Below are positions 19,260-27,474 of a stretch of DNA of 64,000 nt, piece by piece. Source of the DNA: Salibacterium salarium (GTDB lineage Bacteria > Bacillota > Bacilli > Bacillales > Marinococcaceae); assembly GCF_030813635.1 (NCBI RefSeq), contig NZ_JAUSUM010000003.1, positions 62,001-126,000 on the forward strand, in the 5' to 3' direction. The notes below the pieces were generated by a model. The model had not been told where the DNA came from. It did no database searches and was given only the letters and a program-made list of their open reading frames with translations. Position 1 is the first letter of the stretch; the number at the start of each line of letters is the position of its first letter. Both the position numbers and the translations under genes were made by a program.

Positions 19260-19808
19260 TTAAAGGTTAACGTCTAAACGCGGTTTCATCTTGTTTTTAT
19301 CAATTCCGATGTATCTCAAAGTTTCCCCAGGTGAGTGATGACAAAATCGTTTTTGTATGAGAGAAACAGCAATGCCTTTCTTATAGGCATGGTAACCAAA
19401 AGTTTTCCTCAAAGTATGAGGACCAATCTTTTCTGTCATACCAATTTTCTCCGCTGCATTGTTCATAACCCGATACGCCTGCTGCCTGCTTATTGGAGTC
19501 GTTCCTCTTGAAGATTGGAATAGATAGGCTTGAGGGTCTAAGGTAGTGTGTTTAGTGAAGTACCATTTTAGTGCCGACTGCACTTGTCTGTTTAAAGCAA
19601 TGTCTTCTCTGTCACACTGTATAAAATCAAGAGGCTCCCCTTCATCAGTTAAGACATCTTTCACGCTTATAACAAGCAGTTCACTTATTCTCAATCCTGT
19701 GTTGATACCCATGACAAATAATAAAAAATTTCTGGAGGAATGTGTCTTTAACGTTTGTTTTAACTGAAAAATGAGTTCTATATCTTTAATAGGTTTAACA
19801 TATTCCAC
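19260..19808 (-). CDS. Short tyrosine recombinase (phage-integrase family)
   Basis: Catalytic domain of a tyrosine site-specific recombinase without the usual N-terminal core-binding domain. The GTG at 19808 lies nine bases after GGAGGAG and gives MEYVKPIKDIEL, a familiar start for short Bacillus integrases; 182 residues. Active-site residues visible are Arg in NTGLRISELL, His-x-x-Arg in HTLRKTFGYH, a late His in HHSPGE and the nucleophile Tyr in TLRYIGID. All catalytic positions are present, so it should be active. No excisionase, phage genes or flanking direct repeats were seen. It is divergent from moaC. Confidence 0.88.
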   Translation of the reverse strand: MEYVKPIKDIELIFQLKQTLKTHSSRNFLLFVMGINTGLRISELLVISVKDVLTDEGEPLDFIQCDREDIALNRQVQSALKWYFTKHTTLDPQAYLFQSSRGTTPISRQQAYRVMNNAAEKIGMTEKIGPHTLRKTFGYHAYKKGIAVSLIQKRFCHHSPGETLRYIGIDKNKMKPRLDVNL

Positions 19809-19939
19809 TTCACCATTCTCCTCCAAAATAGGTTACAAAAACGTACTATGTTTATATGTTATGTTACCATTATGATATCATAGGTTATTTTAAAATTGGG
19901 GAAATACGATTAAGAGCACTAATAAAAGGGGATTTTTCT

Positions 19940-20425
19940 ATGTCAGAATTTACTCATTTTAATGAACAAGGACGAGCAAAAATGGTCGATATTTCCGACA
20001 AAGAAACAACCGTCCGCACCGCTTCCGCTAGATCTAGTATCACTGTTTCAAAAGATGTATATGACCAGATTCAACAGGGAACAAATAAAAAAGGTGATGT
20101 TTTTGGTGTATCACAAATTGCCGGAATTATGGGAGCCAAAAAAACATCCGATATTATTCCGATGTGCCATCCGCTTTCCTTAAACGGGGTTGATATTCAG
20201 TTTGAGTGGGAAATTTCTGAAGGAAAATCATACGTTATTATCATAATCGCTGAAGTAAAAGTAAAGGGGAACACAGGTGTAGAAATGGAAGCACTCACCG
20301 CAGCATCAACCGCTGCGCTTACGATTTATGATATGTGTAAATCAATTGATAAAGATATGACCATTGGACCGACTTTTGTTTTGAAGAAAACAGGTGGAAA
20401 AAGCGGTGACTACGAGCGTACTTAA
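19940..20425 (+). CDS. moaC: Cyclic pyranopterin monophosphate synthase MoaC
   Basis: Second enzyme of molybdenum cofactor synthesis, converting the MoaA product to cyclic pyranopterin monophosphate. The start at 19940 follows AAAGGGGA and gives [19 protein letters not shown] (161 residues). Signature stretches are [14 protein letters not shown] near residue 74, [18 protein letters not shown] near residue 112 and [13 protein letters not shown] near residue 131. No other moa or mob genes are nearby, so it is an isolated member of the pathway. Confidence 0.94.
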   Translation: MSEFTHFNEQGRAKMVDISDKETTVRTASARSSITVSKDVYDQIQQGTNKKGDVFGVSQIAGIMGAKKTSDIIPMCHPLSLNGVDIQFEWEISEGKSYVIIIIAEVKVKGNTGVEMEALTAASTAALTIYDMCKSIDKDMTIGPTFVLKKTGGKSGDYERT

Positions 20426-20431
20426 AAATAA

Positions 20432-20463
20432 TAGCCAGCAGACTTTCAACCTGTCTGCTGGCT
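20432..20463. terminator. Hairpin between moaC and the yisL-like gene
   Basis: AGCCAGCAGAC (20432-20442) pairs perfectly with GTCTGCTGGCT (20453-20463). The T-rich tail is better on the minus strand (ATTATTTTT), but the hairpin lies between convergent genes and probably serves both. Confidence 0.82.
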
Positions 20464-20468
20464 GTTCA

Positions 20469-20810
20469 TTAAAATATTAGGCCATATCCAGTCAATATAA
20501 TGACGACAAGTAAAATAATACAGGCCACCCATAACATTGCTTGAGGCTCGTTCCTTTTCTTTTTGCCAACTAACATTTCCATGACACCAATGACAATGAC
20601 GGCCAGAACCCCTTTAAAAATAAATTCAAGCGGGAACCCGTATGAAACTAACATTCCTACACCTGAAACAATCATGATGACAGCGAACAAGCGCTGTAAC
20701 ATTAGCGTGATTTTTTGTTTAGGCAAGAAATAGCTTACAAGAAAAAACAGTACAAGAAGAAACCATGAACCTTCATGCGCTCCTTGAAACATACTTAACA
20801 TTTTCCACAT
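20469..20810 (-). CDS. YisL-family small membrane protein (DUF1516/UPF0344)
   Basis: A 113-residue protein of four membrane helices resembling B. subtilis YisL. The shared core is the RLFAVIMIVSGVGMLV helix, then GVLAVIVIGVMEMLVGKKKR with a basic loop, then a last hydrophobic helix. Molecular role is unknown in the family. The gene stands alone. Confidence 0.75.
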   Translation of the reverse strand: MWKMLSMFQGAHEGSWFLLVLFFLVSYFLPKQKITLMLQRLFAVIMIVSGVGMLVSYGFPLEFIFKGVLAVIVIGVMEMLVGKKKRNEPQAMLWVACIILLVVIILTGYGLIF

Positions 20811-20904
20811 ATCTCCTTTTTAATAAGTTAATATTTCCTCTTCCCAATATATAGAACAAACTCCATGCCCGCAAGCTTTTACTGCTGCTGTTCTTCTATT
20901 GGGG

Positions 20905-21219
20905 CTATGAGAAAAGCTTTAAACCGGCGGCAGAAATTATAATTAATCCAATACAGCTTAACCTGAACCAATCCTTAGGTTCATCGTACCAAATCATACC
21001 AAGAATGGCTCCTCCTGCTGTGCCAATGCCTGTCCACACCGCATAAGTAATCCCCATCGGAAGAGTATTCATAGCAAGAGCTAAAAACGCAAAACTTAAC
21101 CAAAAACTTATCACCAAAAAGAAGAAAGCACGAATTGTTTTATCATGGTGCAATTTACTAATCATCGTTACTCCCGTCATTTCAAACAAGCCTGCAACAA
21201 TCAGATAAACCCATGCCAT
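20905..21219 (-). CDS. ykkD: Small multidrug resistance protein, YkkD-type
   Basis: Four-helix SMR transporter of 104 residues. It opens MAWVYLIVAGLFEMTGVTMI with the essential membrane glutamate near residue 13, and has TLPMGITYAVWTGIGTAGGA in helix 3. It resembles B. subtilis YkkD more than EmrE. Its ATG abuts the ykkC stop, so the two subunits are made together and probably form a heterodimer, as known for YkkCD. Substrates in the family include cationic drugs or guanidinium. Confidence 0.87.
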   Translation of the reverse strand: MAWVYLIVAGLFEMTGVTMISKLHHDKTIRAFFFLVISFWLSFAFLALAMNTLPMGITYAVWTGIGTAGGAILGMIWYDEPKDWFRLSCIGLIIISAAGLKLFS

Positions 21220-21555
21220 TATATCCGTTCCTCCCTCGGCTTATCTTCAGCAAGCTTTAATCCGATAATACCGATTAATAATACCCCGATTAATACCATT
21301 TTTATAGGGCCCAGCTGTTCTCCGAATAGAAATGTATCAAACAGTACTGTTCCAACCGTACCAAGTCCGGCAAAGACCGCATAAACGGTCCCTACAGGTA
21401 AAAATTTTCCAGCCATCACTAACAAATGAAAACTGATGTATATACAAACAAATGTCAAACTCCATTCCCACCACGAAGCGGCATGTTTTAATCCAATCAC
21501 CCATCCTATCTCAAACATAGCGGCGATGACGACTTTCACCCATTGCATATTCATT
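21219..21555 (-). CDS. ykkC: Small multidrug resistance protein, YkkC-type
   Basis: Partner subunit of the YkkCD pair. The likely start is ATG 21555, giving MNMQWVKVVIAAMFEIGWVI with Glu in the first helix, then FLPVGTVYAVFAGLGTVGTV and the closing VLLIGIIGLKLAED. This is very close in pattern to remembered B. subtilis YkkC. About 111 residues. The upstream 120 bp do not show the conserved pieces of the guanidine-I riboswitch that sometimes controls such pairs. A longer reading from 21581 is possible but has no ribosome site. Confidence 0.85.
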
Positions 21556-21747
21556 TTATCATCTCCCCAAAACCCTTCCATGAATCTCCATCTTATATTG
21601 TAACCAGAGCAGGTGGATTTGTCTAAATCAGGAGACTAAAGAATTTTCCGTTCTTTCCCATTCATAAATACGTTCATGTTTCACACGATAACTAGTGTCG
21701 GTCAAACATCTTCGAACGACGTTTGGAGACAAAAAGGAGACCCACAA

Positions 21748-22290
21748 ATGAAACCATGGGGGAGAATATTTATGGGTATATTAAGCGGCAATCCACAAGA
21801 AGAACCGATGCATTATGGGGAAGTGTTCGGAGCATGGACTTATTTAACCAGCTTAAAAGGTATCATATCTGGTTATCAAACAATGATGAACCATACTGGA
21901 GATGCTGATCTTTTTAAATTCATCGAGAACATGGTGGATGAAGCCAAAAGAGAAGAGATGGAAATGGAGCAGCTTCTGAAGGAAAACGGGGTTGGTCTGC
22001 CTCCATCCCCTCCAGAAAGAGCTTATTCTGATCATGAAAACATTCCAGTTGGAGCACGTTTTAATGACCCTGAAATATCCGCTATGATTACAAAAGACAT
22101 TGCAACGGGATTGGTCGCCTGCAGTCAAGTGATAGGTCAATCAACCCGCGAAGACATTGCGATGATGTTTGGGCGATATCATTCTAATAAAGCTCAAGCA
22201 GGAGCAAAGCTTTTGCAATTGAATAAGGACAAAGGCTGGCTTGTATTACCACCGCTTCATATCGAAACTCCACAAAGTGTTACTGTATAA
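21748..22290 (+). CDS. DUF3231-family protein
   Basis: A 180-residue helical protein matching the pattern of DUF3231, which builds a ferritin-like four-helix bundle in Bacillus and its relatives. Visible are the helix GEVFGAWTYLTSLKGIISGYQ, an acidic helix EEMEMEQLLKENGVGLPPSP that recurs in the family, and a C-terminal GWLVLPP segment. The start at 21748 has AAAGGAG eight bases upstream. Family function is unknown. A hairpin terminator follows immediately, so it is monocistronic. Confidence 0.75.
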   Translation: MKPWGRIFMGILSGNPQEEPMHYGEVFGAWTYLTSLKGIISGYQTMMNHTGDADLFKFIENMVDEAKREEMEMEQLLKENGVGLPPSPPERAYSDHENIPVGARFNDPEISAMITKDIATGLVACSQVIGQSTREDIAMMFGRYHSNKAQAGAKLLQLNKDKGWLVLPPLHIETPQSVTV

Positions 22291-22298
22291 TAAAAGGG

Positions 22299-22336
22299 TG
22301 GGAGTTCTCTTTAAAAAGAGGACTCCTGCTTTTTTT
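22299..22336 (+). terminator. Terminator of the DUF3231 gene
   Basis: GGAGTTCTCTT pairs with AAGAGGACTCC (one mismatch) around a short loop and is followed by a run of seven Ts. Confidence 0.88.
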
Positions 22337-22357
22337 GATCCTCTCTAAAGATAACCG

Positions 22358-24532
22358 TTATGTTGATGACGACGATGAAGGAAAAGAAAATTCAGTTTTT
22401 CCGTTTTTCAAGACAAGCATCGCATCAAATGTCCGTTTCCCTTTAAAACCTTTTATTACCCGCGTTTTTCCTTTTTCACAAAGATCACGAACTTGCGCCT
22501 CGGTAATGGTTTTACTTAAAATAGTACGATTAAAGGTTTGTTTACATCCATTTTTGTAATTCGTGCATCCATAAAACGATTTTCGCTGTACAATTTCTCC
22601 TTTTTGGCATGATGGACAGAGAGCAATGGGCTGTTGTGTTCCTTTTTTTCCTTTTGCCCTTCTTGGCTTCGGCAAGCCTTCCGTAGAAATTGTTAGTTTA
22701 TCAATCTCTGCTCCTGCAGTATCAACTAAGTTTTTAGTAAAAGCTGAAGTGTTCTGGATAAACGTTTGTTTTTGTGCATTACCTTCTCCTATTCTTTTTA
22801 AAAACAACTCCCATTTTGCTGTCATTTCTGGTTTTGATAATAAAGAACCTTCGACCGCCTGGCATAAAATCTCTCCTTTTTTTGCAACATGAACAATATT
22901 TTTTTGAACATAAATATATTCCTGTCGAATGAGCGTCTTTATAATATTACTTCGCGTCGCTTCTGTTCCAAGTCCCTCGACTTCTTTTAACGTAGCTTTC
23001 GCTTCTTCATCTTCATCGACCAGCTGACCGCACGTTTTCATCATATTAATTAGTTGCCCTTCTGTATAAGGCTTTGGCGGCTTTGTTTTATCTTTATGAA
23101 TATGTACAAAAGCATCAGCCGACATTCCTTTTTCAAGTCGCGGTAATGCTTGGATCTGCTGTTGGTTTTGTTTCGAATTTTGTTTGGACGAACCAAACAA
23201 TACTTTCCATCCTCTTTGTTTTTCTACATTCCCTTTACTATAAAATCCCAGACCTTTAACAGCAGTTGTTACAATTGTTTCTTCATATTCATAGTCATAG
23301 TGGAACATGGCCAACGCGCTTTTTACTATTTCAAAATATATATTTTTTTGATCCGTACGAAGCTTTTGCACCGCTTGTTCCGTTGGAATTTTTTTCGTCG
23401 GGATAATGGCGTGGTGCTCCTTCACTTTTTCATCATTCACAAAACGTTTATTAGGCTGCAATGAAGAAGGTTCAAATATATCACCTGTTACTCGTTGATA
23501 GCTGTCCAGATTTTTTTGTACGTAAGCAAATTCATTCTTTGTAATATGCTGTGTATCCGTTCTTGGATAGGTAACAAGCTTCAACGGTTCATCGTATAAA
23601 CTTTGAACAATTTCAAGCGTTTTGGACGGACTGTACTTGTATTTTTTATTAGCCAACGTTTGAAGACTCGATAAAGAATGCAATAATGGCGGTTTGACGC
23701 GTTTTTGACTAACTTTTATATCTTGAACGGTACCTGTGTCTATCTCCTTGATTTGATGCTTTTCGATAACTTTTTTTGCTTCTTCTTTTGTTTTGTAACG
23801 CTTATTGACTTTCCCTTGATAGGTTCCATTGTTTGTTTTAAAGTCTGCTTTTAATTCAAAATAATCTTCAGGTACAAACTGTTCGATTTCTTTCTGACGG
23901 TTGTAAATAAGTTTTAACGTTGGTGTTTGGACTCTTCCAACGCTGAAAACGTGATTTAATCCTTTTGATTTCAAAAGCAATGTATATAAACGACTCGCAT
24001 TCATTCCGACAACCCAATCAGAAATTTGGCGGGCCTGCGCTTCCTCATACAAGGAGACAAACTTTTCTCCAGGGTGAAGACGCTCAAAGCCTTTCTTCAC
24101 TTCTTCTTTTTCAAGGCTGTTAATCCACAGGCGTTGCGTAGGCTTTTGACTCACCCTTGCTTGTTTTATAATACTCCTCGCTATATTTTCACCTTCTCGA
24201 TCACAATCGGTTGCGATAATAATTTCATCTGCCTCACGCAACAACCCTTGTACAATCTGAAATTGTTTTTTTGTTTTATAAGCCGTCTTAAATTCAAAAC
24301 GATTTGGAATCATTGGCAAGGTATTCAAGTTCCAGCGTTTCCAAGACGTGCTATATTCCGCCGGGGTTTTTAATTCAACCAAATGGCCTATTCCCCAAGT
24401 AAGAATAGCTCCTGTTGGAAAAGTAGAACAGGCAGGTATCGTCATGTATCCTTCTTTTTTATTTCCTTTGGGAAAAGCTGCAGCATACGCTTTAGCCTGA
24501 CTTGGTTTTTCTGCTAATATAACGGGCATCAT
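22358..24532 (-). CDS. topB: DNA topoisomerase III
   Basis: Type IA topoisomerase that relaxes or decatenates DNA through a transient 5'-phosphotyrosine. A Toprim domain lies at residues 1-140 (VILAEKPSQAKAYA; IATDCDREGENIARSI with the DxD-type metal site). The active Tyr is near residue 320 in TYPRTDTQ, a KPYTEGQLI-type domain sits near residue 480, and a C-terminal zinc ribbon near residue 635 (CPSCQKGEIV, then YGCTNYKNGC). 724 residues, as in Bacillus TopB. ATG 24532 lies six bases after AAAGGAG. It is divergent from the dioxygenase gene. Confidence 0.94.
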   Translation of the reverse strand: MMPVILAEKPSQAKAYAAAFPKGNKKEGYMTIPACSTFPTGAILTWGIGHLVELKTPAEYSTSWKRWNLNTLPMIPNRFEFKTAYKTKKQFQIVQGLLREADEIIIATDCDREGENIARSIIKQARVSQKPTQRLWINSLEKEEVKKGFERLHPGEKFVSLYEEAQARQISDWVVGMNASRLYTLLLKSKGLNHVFSVGRVQTPTLKLIYNRQKEIEQFVPEDYFELKADFKTNNGTYQGKVNKRYKTKEEAKKVIEKHQIKEIDTGTVQDIKVSQKRVKPPLLHSLSSLQTLANKKYKYSPSKTLEIVQSLYDEPLKLVTYPRTDTQHITKNEFAYVQKNLDSYQRVTGDIFEPSSLQPNKRFVNDEKVKEHHAIIPTKKIPTEQAVQKLRTDQKNIYFEIVKSALAMFHYDYEYEETIVTTAVKGLGFYSKGNVEKQRGWKVLFGSSKQNSKQNQQQIQALPRLEKGMSADAFVHIHKDKTKPPKPYTEGQLINMMKTCGQLVDEDEEAKATLKEVEGLGTEATRSNIIKTLIRQEYIYVQKNIVHVAKKGEILCQAVEGSLLSKPEMTAKWELFLKRIGEGNAQKQTFIQNTSAFTKNLVDTAGAEIDKLTISTEGLPKPRRAKGKKGTQQPIALCPSCQKGEIVQRKSFYGCTNYKNGCKQTFNRTILSKTITEAQVRDLCEKGKTRVIKGFKGKRTFDAMLVLKNGKTEFSFPSSSSST

Positions 24533-24676
24533 TTCTCGCTCCTTTAACCGAATAAGAACGAACGTTCCTTTCGTTATTATAAATGATTTTTCTTGTTTTA
24601 CAAACGACTTCTCTTATCTTCTATTAAAAAAAATGATAAACTTTTATAGGAATTACCAGAGATGGAGGTCATACCT

Positions 24677-25483
24677 GTGAGTCATTTAAAAGAAGCAGGC
24701 TTCGAATATTATCAATTGAAAAATGAAATACAGTACGAAGGAATAGAAGATGATTTAAAAAAGCTGACAAACGCATTTGATTATTTGCCGGCAGATGAAT
24801 ATGCTCCCGATCTGAACAGGTACCGCCGATACGCTAGAGCCGTCATTATGCCGGGAACACATGAAATAAAATGGCTTCCTGAAACAAAAATAGACGGAAA
24901 AAATTATTATGAATATTTTCAAGGAAGTTTTAATCCAGAGTATATGGGAGAATATCGTCGTTTTCCTGCACTGACAAAAGAATCGATGCAAAATAAATTA
25001 CTCGAAGAAATTATACGGTTTGATTTTCGGGAAACATTTTGGATGAGAGAAGATGCACTAATGCCGTTTCATGCGGGGATTCATTTTGTAAAGTTGTTGG
25101 TAGAAAACGAAGGGGATGTCGCTGTTTCGTCTCCTAATAACCTCCATCAAGACGGTGAACCTTTTACATTCGCTCATCTCATTCGACGTAATAATATAAA
25201 AGGGGCGATGAATGCCATTTCTACCCCGGAACATCGCGGAAAAATGCCCGAAGAAGTGCCTGATAGTGAGATAACAACCTCTTTTTATCTGGAAGATCCT
25301 TTGGAGTCCTATAGTGTGTATGATCCACTCGTCACACACTATGTTGGCGAAGTAGAAAAAGGGAATCAAGCTGGTATCGGGGAACGCTCCGCCATTCTGA
25401 TAGACTTTCAACCAACTGTAATTGCTGACCCAGATGTTGTGCGGAGCATGCAAGGAAAGACAAGTAAGATGATTTACGTATAA
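24677..25483 (+). CDS. Fe(II)/2-oxoglutarate dioxygenase, isoleucine-hydroxylase-like family
   Basis: Predicted amino-acid hydroxylase of the family holding the Bacillus thuringiensis L-isoleucine 4-dioxygenase (PF10014). The iron ligands appear as His157-x-Asp159 (LHQDGEPF) and His221 (VTHYVGEV), with Arg237 (GERSAILIDF) as the probable 2-oxoglutarate anchor. The GTG at 24677 is chosen because GGAGG lies eight bases before it; the ATG at 24662 has no ribosome site. 268 residues. No amino-acid transport or synthesis genes flank it, so the substrate could be isoleucine, leucine, methionine or a compatible-solute precursor. Confidence 0.85.
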   Translation: MSHLKEAGFEYYQLKNEIQYEGIEDDLKKLTNAFDYLPADEYAPDLNRYRRYARAVIMPGTHEIKWLPETKIDGKNYYEYFQGSFNPEYMGEYRRFPALTKESMQNKLLEEIIRFDFRETFWMREDALMPFHAGIHFVKLLVENEGDVAVSSPNNLHQDGEPFTFAHLIRRNNIKGAMNAISTPEHRGKMPEEVPDSEITTSFYLEDPLESYSVYDPLVTHYVGEVEKGNQAGIGERSAILIDFQPTVIADPDVVRSMQGKTSKMIYV

Positions 25484-25497
25484 TAGCAGACATGACG

Positions 25498-25611
25498 GCT
25501 GTCCAAAAGGGCAGTCCCTTTTAATTAAAATATTAAGCCGACAGCAGCGCCGTAGCTTCCTTTCAAGCAATAACGAATCTTATACTCTTTTTAATAGGGG
25601 TTGGGACAGCC
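25498..25611. repeat. Inverted-repeat element with TTGGGACAGCC end
   Basis: GGCTGTCC (25498-25505) and GGACAGCC (25604-25611) flank about 100 AT-rich bases between convergent genes. The right end reads GGGGTTGGGACAGCC and shares GTTGGGACA with the ends of the larger element at 37603-37824. It may be a decayed member of the same repeat group or merely a long-loop terminator. Confidence 0.4.
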
Positions 25612-25614
25612 CTC

Positions 25615-25857
25615 TTAGTTAACAGAAGTTAACGAAACGAGTTCGTAATAAAGCGTAGTGCGGCCTGTTCCCCATTCTGCCTTTGTAATAATAGCAGTTC
25701 CAAATGGTTGCTTATCTCCTTCTGTTTGAATAGAGATCGCTGTATCTAGCGGAAAAAAATGATAGCCTTCTTTCACAAGTCGAAATGTTCGTTCACCAAG
25801 ACGTTCTGAATCTTTATGAGTGATAATCTCCCAATTCATTTCTATCGAAAATCCCAT
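25615..25857 (-). CDS. DUF2584-family small protein
   Basis: An 80-residue soluble protein starting MGFSIEMNWEIITHKDSERL from ATG 25857, which follows GAAGGGA by five bases. It contains FRLVKEGYHFFPLDTAI and ends LYYELVSLTSVN, wording I associate with the DUF2584 family of Bacillaceae. Role unknown. It is monocistronic and convergent with the dioxygenase gene. Confidence 0.7.
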   Translation of the reverse strand: MGFSIEMNWEIITHKDSERLGERTFRLVKEGYHFFPLDTAISIQTEGDKQPFGTAIITKAEWGTGRTTLYYELVSLTSVN

Positions 25858-25995
25858 TACATTCCCTTCTTTCGTCATTCAATATTCGAAAACACTACAA
25901 CTGTGGGTTCAAAAAGAATAAATTAACAACGATTTCCAGTACTTTTTGAACATTCTCTTTAAGTATTACATTCGACATGAACGGCATCATTCCTG

Positions 25996-27342
25996 CTACA
26001 GAAGAAAATAAGCTAAAGCTACACCTGTGCCACCAAACATAAGCGCAAACGGCAGGTTCCACCATGTCATTTGATATGGATTTCGTTTTGTATATTGGCT
26101 CATTATCGTTATCGGTACGTTAAATGTTCCAGCTGCATCGTTAGCTAGCGTAGCAGTAATCATGACAATCGCAATGCTCACCGGATTAATATCCTGAAGA
26201 AATGGTTCGACAAACATTCCTTGCATACTAATTGTTACAAGAGGATGAACACCAACGCAAGCTAACACTAGTGCACTTAATTGCAAAACAATAAATAAAA
26301 GTAGCGGCATCTCTCCTATAAAAGATAATGGTCCTCTTAATTCATTAAAAATAGAAGTACGTTCCACGACTTCATTAAAAACACCTAATGCCAAAAAAAG
26401 CAGCATGAAATTCTGCATCGTTTTCATCTGGCCGACCAAGGTGAGCAAATGATAACGCAAAAATATTTTATGACGTTTTATCGCAACTGCCCAGATCAAA
26501 GTATAAGGTGCAATGATTACAATAATTGCTTCAAAAAAATTTAGTCCAGCGAGCAAATGAACAACAGCAGCTGTTCCAATAAATAAGAAAAGAAATGCCG
26601 CCATCGCTAGAAGTTTCCTCACTTCCTTTTTTGTAAAAGACGTCGATGTCGCAGTATTTTCAAATGAATTTCTTTTATATTTCATCGCAAGCAGCCAATC
26701 CAATAAAAGCATCGTTCCAGAGAAAACAAGCAGCCAAGGAAGGATACGTAAGTAAGATACACTTGTTATTCCTAAAACAAGTGCGATGTAAACTTCAATC
26801 GGACTCCATACATTTACACTCGCAAATGAACGCAGCATCGATTGTGTCGCAAATCTATGAAAGACTTTTTCCTTAAAATCAATTAATCTATGTTCAACAA
26901 AACGGTATACAATCGGGATTGCCGATAAAAAAATGAATAATCCTAGAATATAATGAGTCAGCGATGTTCGTCGATAAAACTGAGCTAAGTCCGTTGCGTT
27001 TGTCTGTAATAGACGATACAAAGATCGTTCATATCGGCCAACAAACATAAAATGATTAATAATAGGAATCATATATAAAAGAGATAACAGCAATGCCATA
27101 GAAGTAAAATAAAATGGAACTTCAGCTAAAGAAAGATCGTAGAAGAAAAATAGAAACAGGGACACACTGAAAAACACAGTTGCCAGTATTTGATACGTAC
27201 GATTCGCTTCACGAAAAGATATTATTATCGAAAAGACACCAATAACTCCCACAGTATACAACAATAACTTTGATTCTATGAAAATATGAACGATATACAA
27301 TAATACGTATGATGTATATGTGATAAATCGCAGTCCTTGCAT
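25996..27342 (-). CDS. Multi-pass membrane protein, possibly ion-transporter superfamily
   Basis: A 448-residue membrane protein with roughly 11-12 hydrophobic helices. The family was not recognised with confidence. The C-terminal third (ACVGVHPLVTISM, then SIAIVMITATLANDAAGTFN with VPITIMSQYT) recalls dicarboxylate/citrate or NhaD-like carriers of the ion-transporter superfamily, where small-residue re-entrant loops precede a cytoplasmic helix. A cytoplasmic segment sits near residues 110-150. The start is ATG 27342 (or TTG 27345) after AAGGTAGG. A structured leader ending in seven Ts lies about 25 bases upstream of the ribosome site, hinting at attenuation control. Confidence 0.6.
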   Translation of the reverse strand: MQGLRFITYTSYVLLYIVHIFIESKLLLYTVGVIGVFSIIISFREANRTYQILATVFFSVSLFLFFFYDLSLAEVPFYFTSMALLLSLLYMIPIINHFMFVGRYERSLYRLLQTNATDLAQFYRRTSLTHYILGLFIFLSAIPIVYRFVEHRLIDFKEKVFHRFATQSMLRSFASVNVWSPIEVYIALVLGITSVSYLRILPWLLVFSGTMLLLDWLLAMKYKRNSFENTATSTSFTKKEVRKLLAMAAFLFLFIGTAAVVHLLAGLNFFEAIIVIIAPYTLIWAVAIKRHKIFLRYHLLTLVGQMKTMQNFMLLFLALGVFNEVVERTSIFNELRGPLSFIGEMPLLLFIVLQLSALVLACVGVHPLVTISMQGMFVEPFLQDINPVSIAIVMITATLANDAAGTFNVPITIMSQYTKRNPYQMTWWNLPFALMFGGTGVALAYFLL

Positions 27343-27364
27343 CAAAAAAACCTACCTTAAGAAA

Positions 27365-27450
27365 ATAAAAAAAGAGCACCACCACCTACGGCTGGTACCC
27401 TTTCATCATATCATAACGAATAGAAAATCTTTCCGCTCGTCTGCTCTTTC
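27365..27450 (-). promoter_or_regulatory. Structured leader or attenuator before the 448-residue membrane protein
   Basis: On the minus strand AAAGAGCA (27449-27442) pairs with TGCTCTTT (27378-27371), enclosing about 63 nt. Within it are further short helices (GGAAAG-ATTTTC and ACCAGCC-GTAGGTGGT). The closing stem is followed by a seven-T run just before the ribosome site. It could be the terminator of the upstream DMT gene with an unusually large loop, or a riboswitch-like attenuator. No known class was matched. Confidence 0.4.
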
Positions 27451-27474
27451 GACATAATTTCCCGGGAAATAACG

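Noticed and set aside
21556-21740. Possible guanidine-I riboswitch upstream of the ykkC/ykkD pair
   Set aside because: None of the conserved ykkC-motif segments could be found in the sequence on the coding strand, so regulation by guanidine is not claimed.
25058-25570. A 170-codon frame opposite the dioxygenase gene
   Set aside because: It is antisense to a gene with a complete catalytic triad and has no ribosome site or family resemblance.
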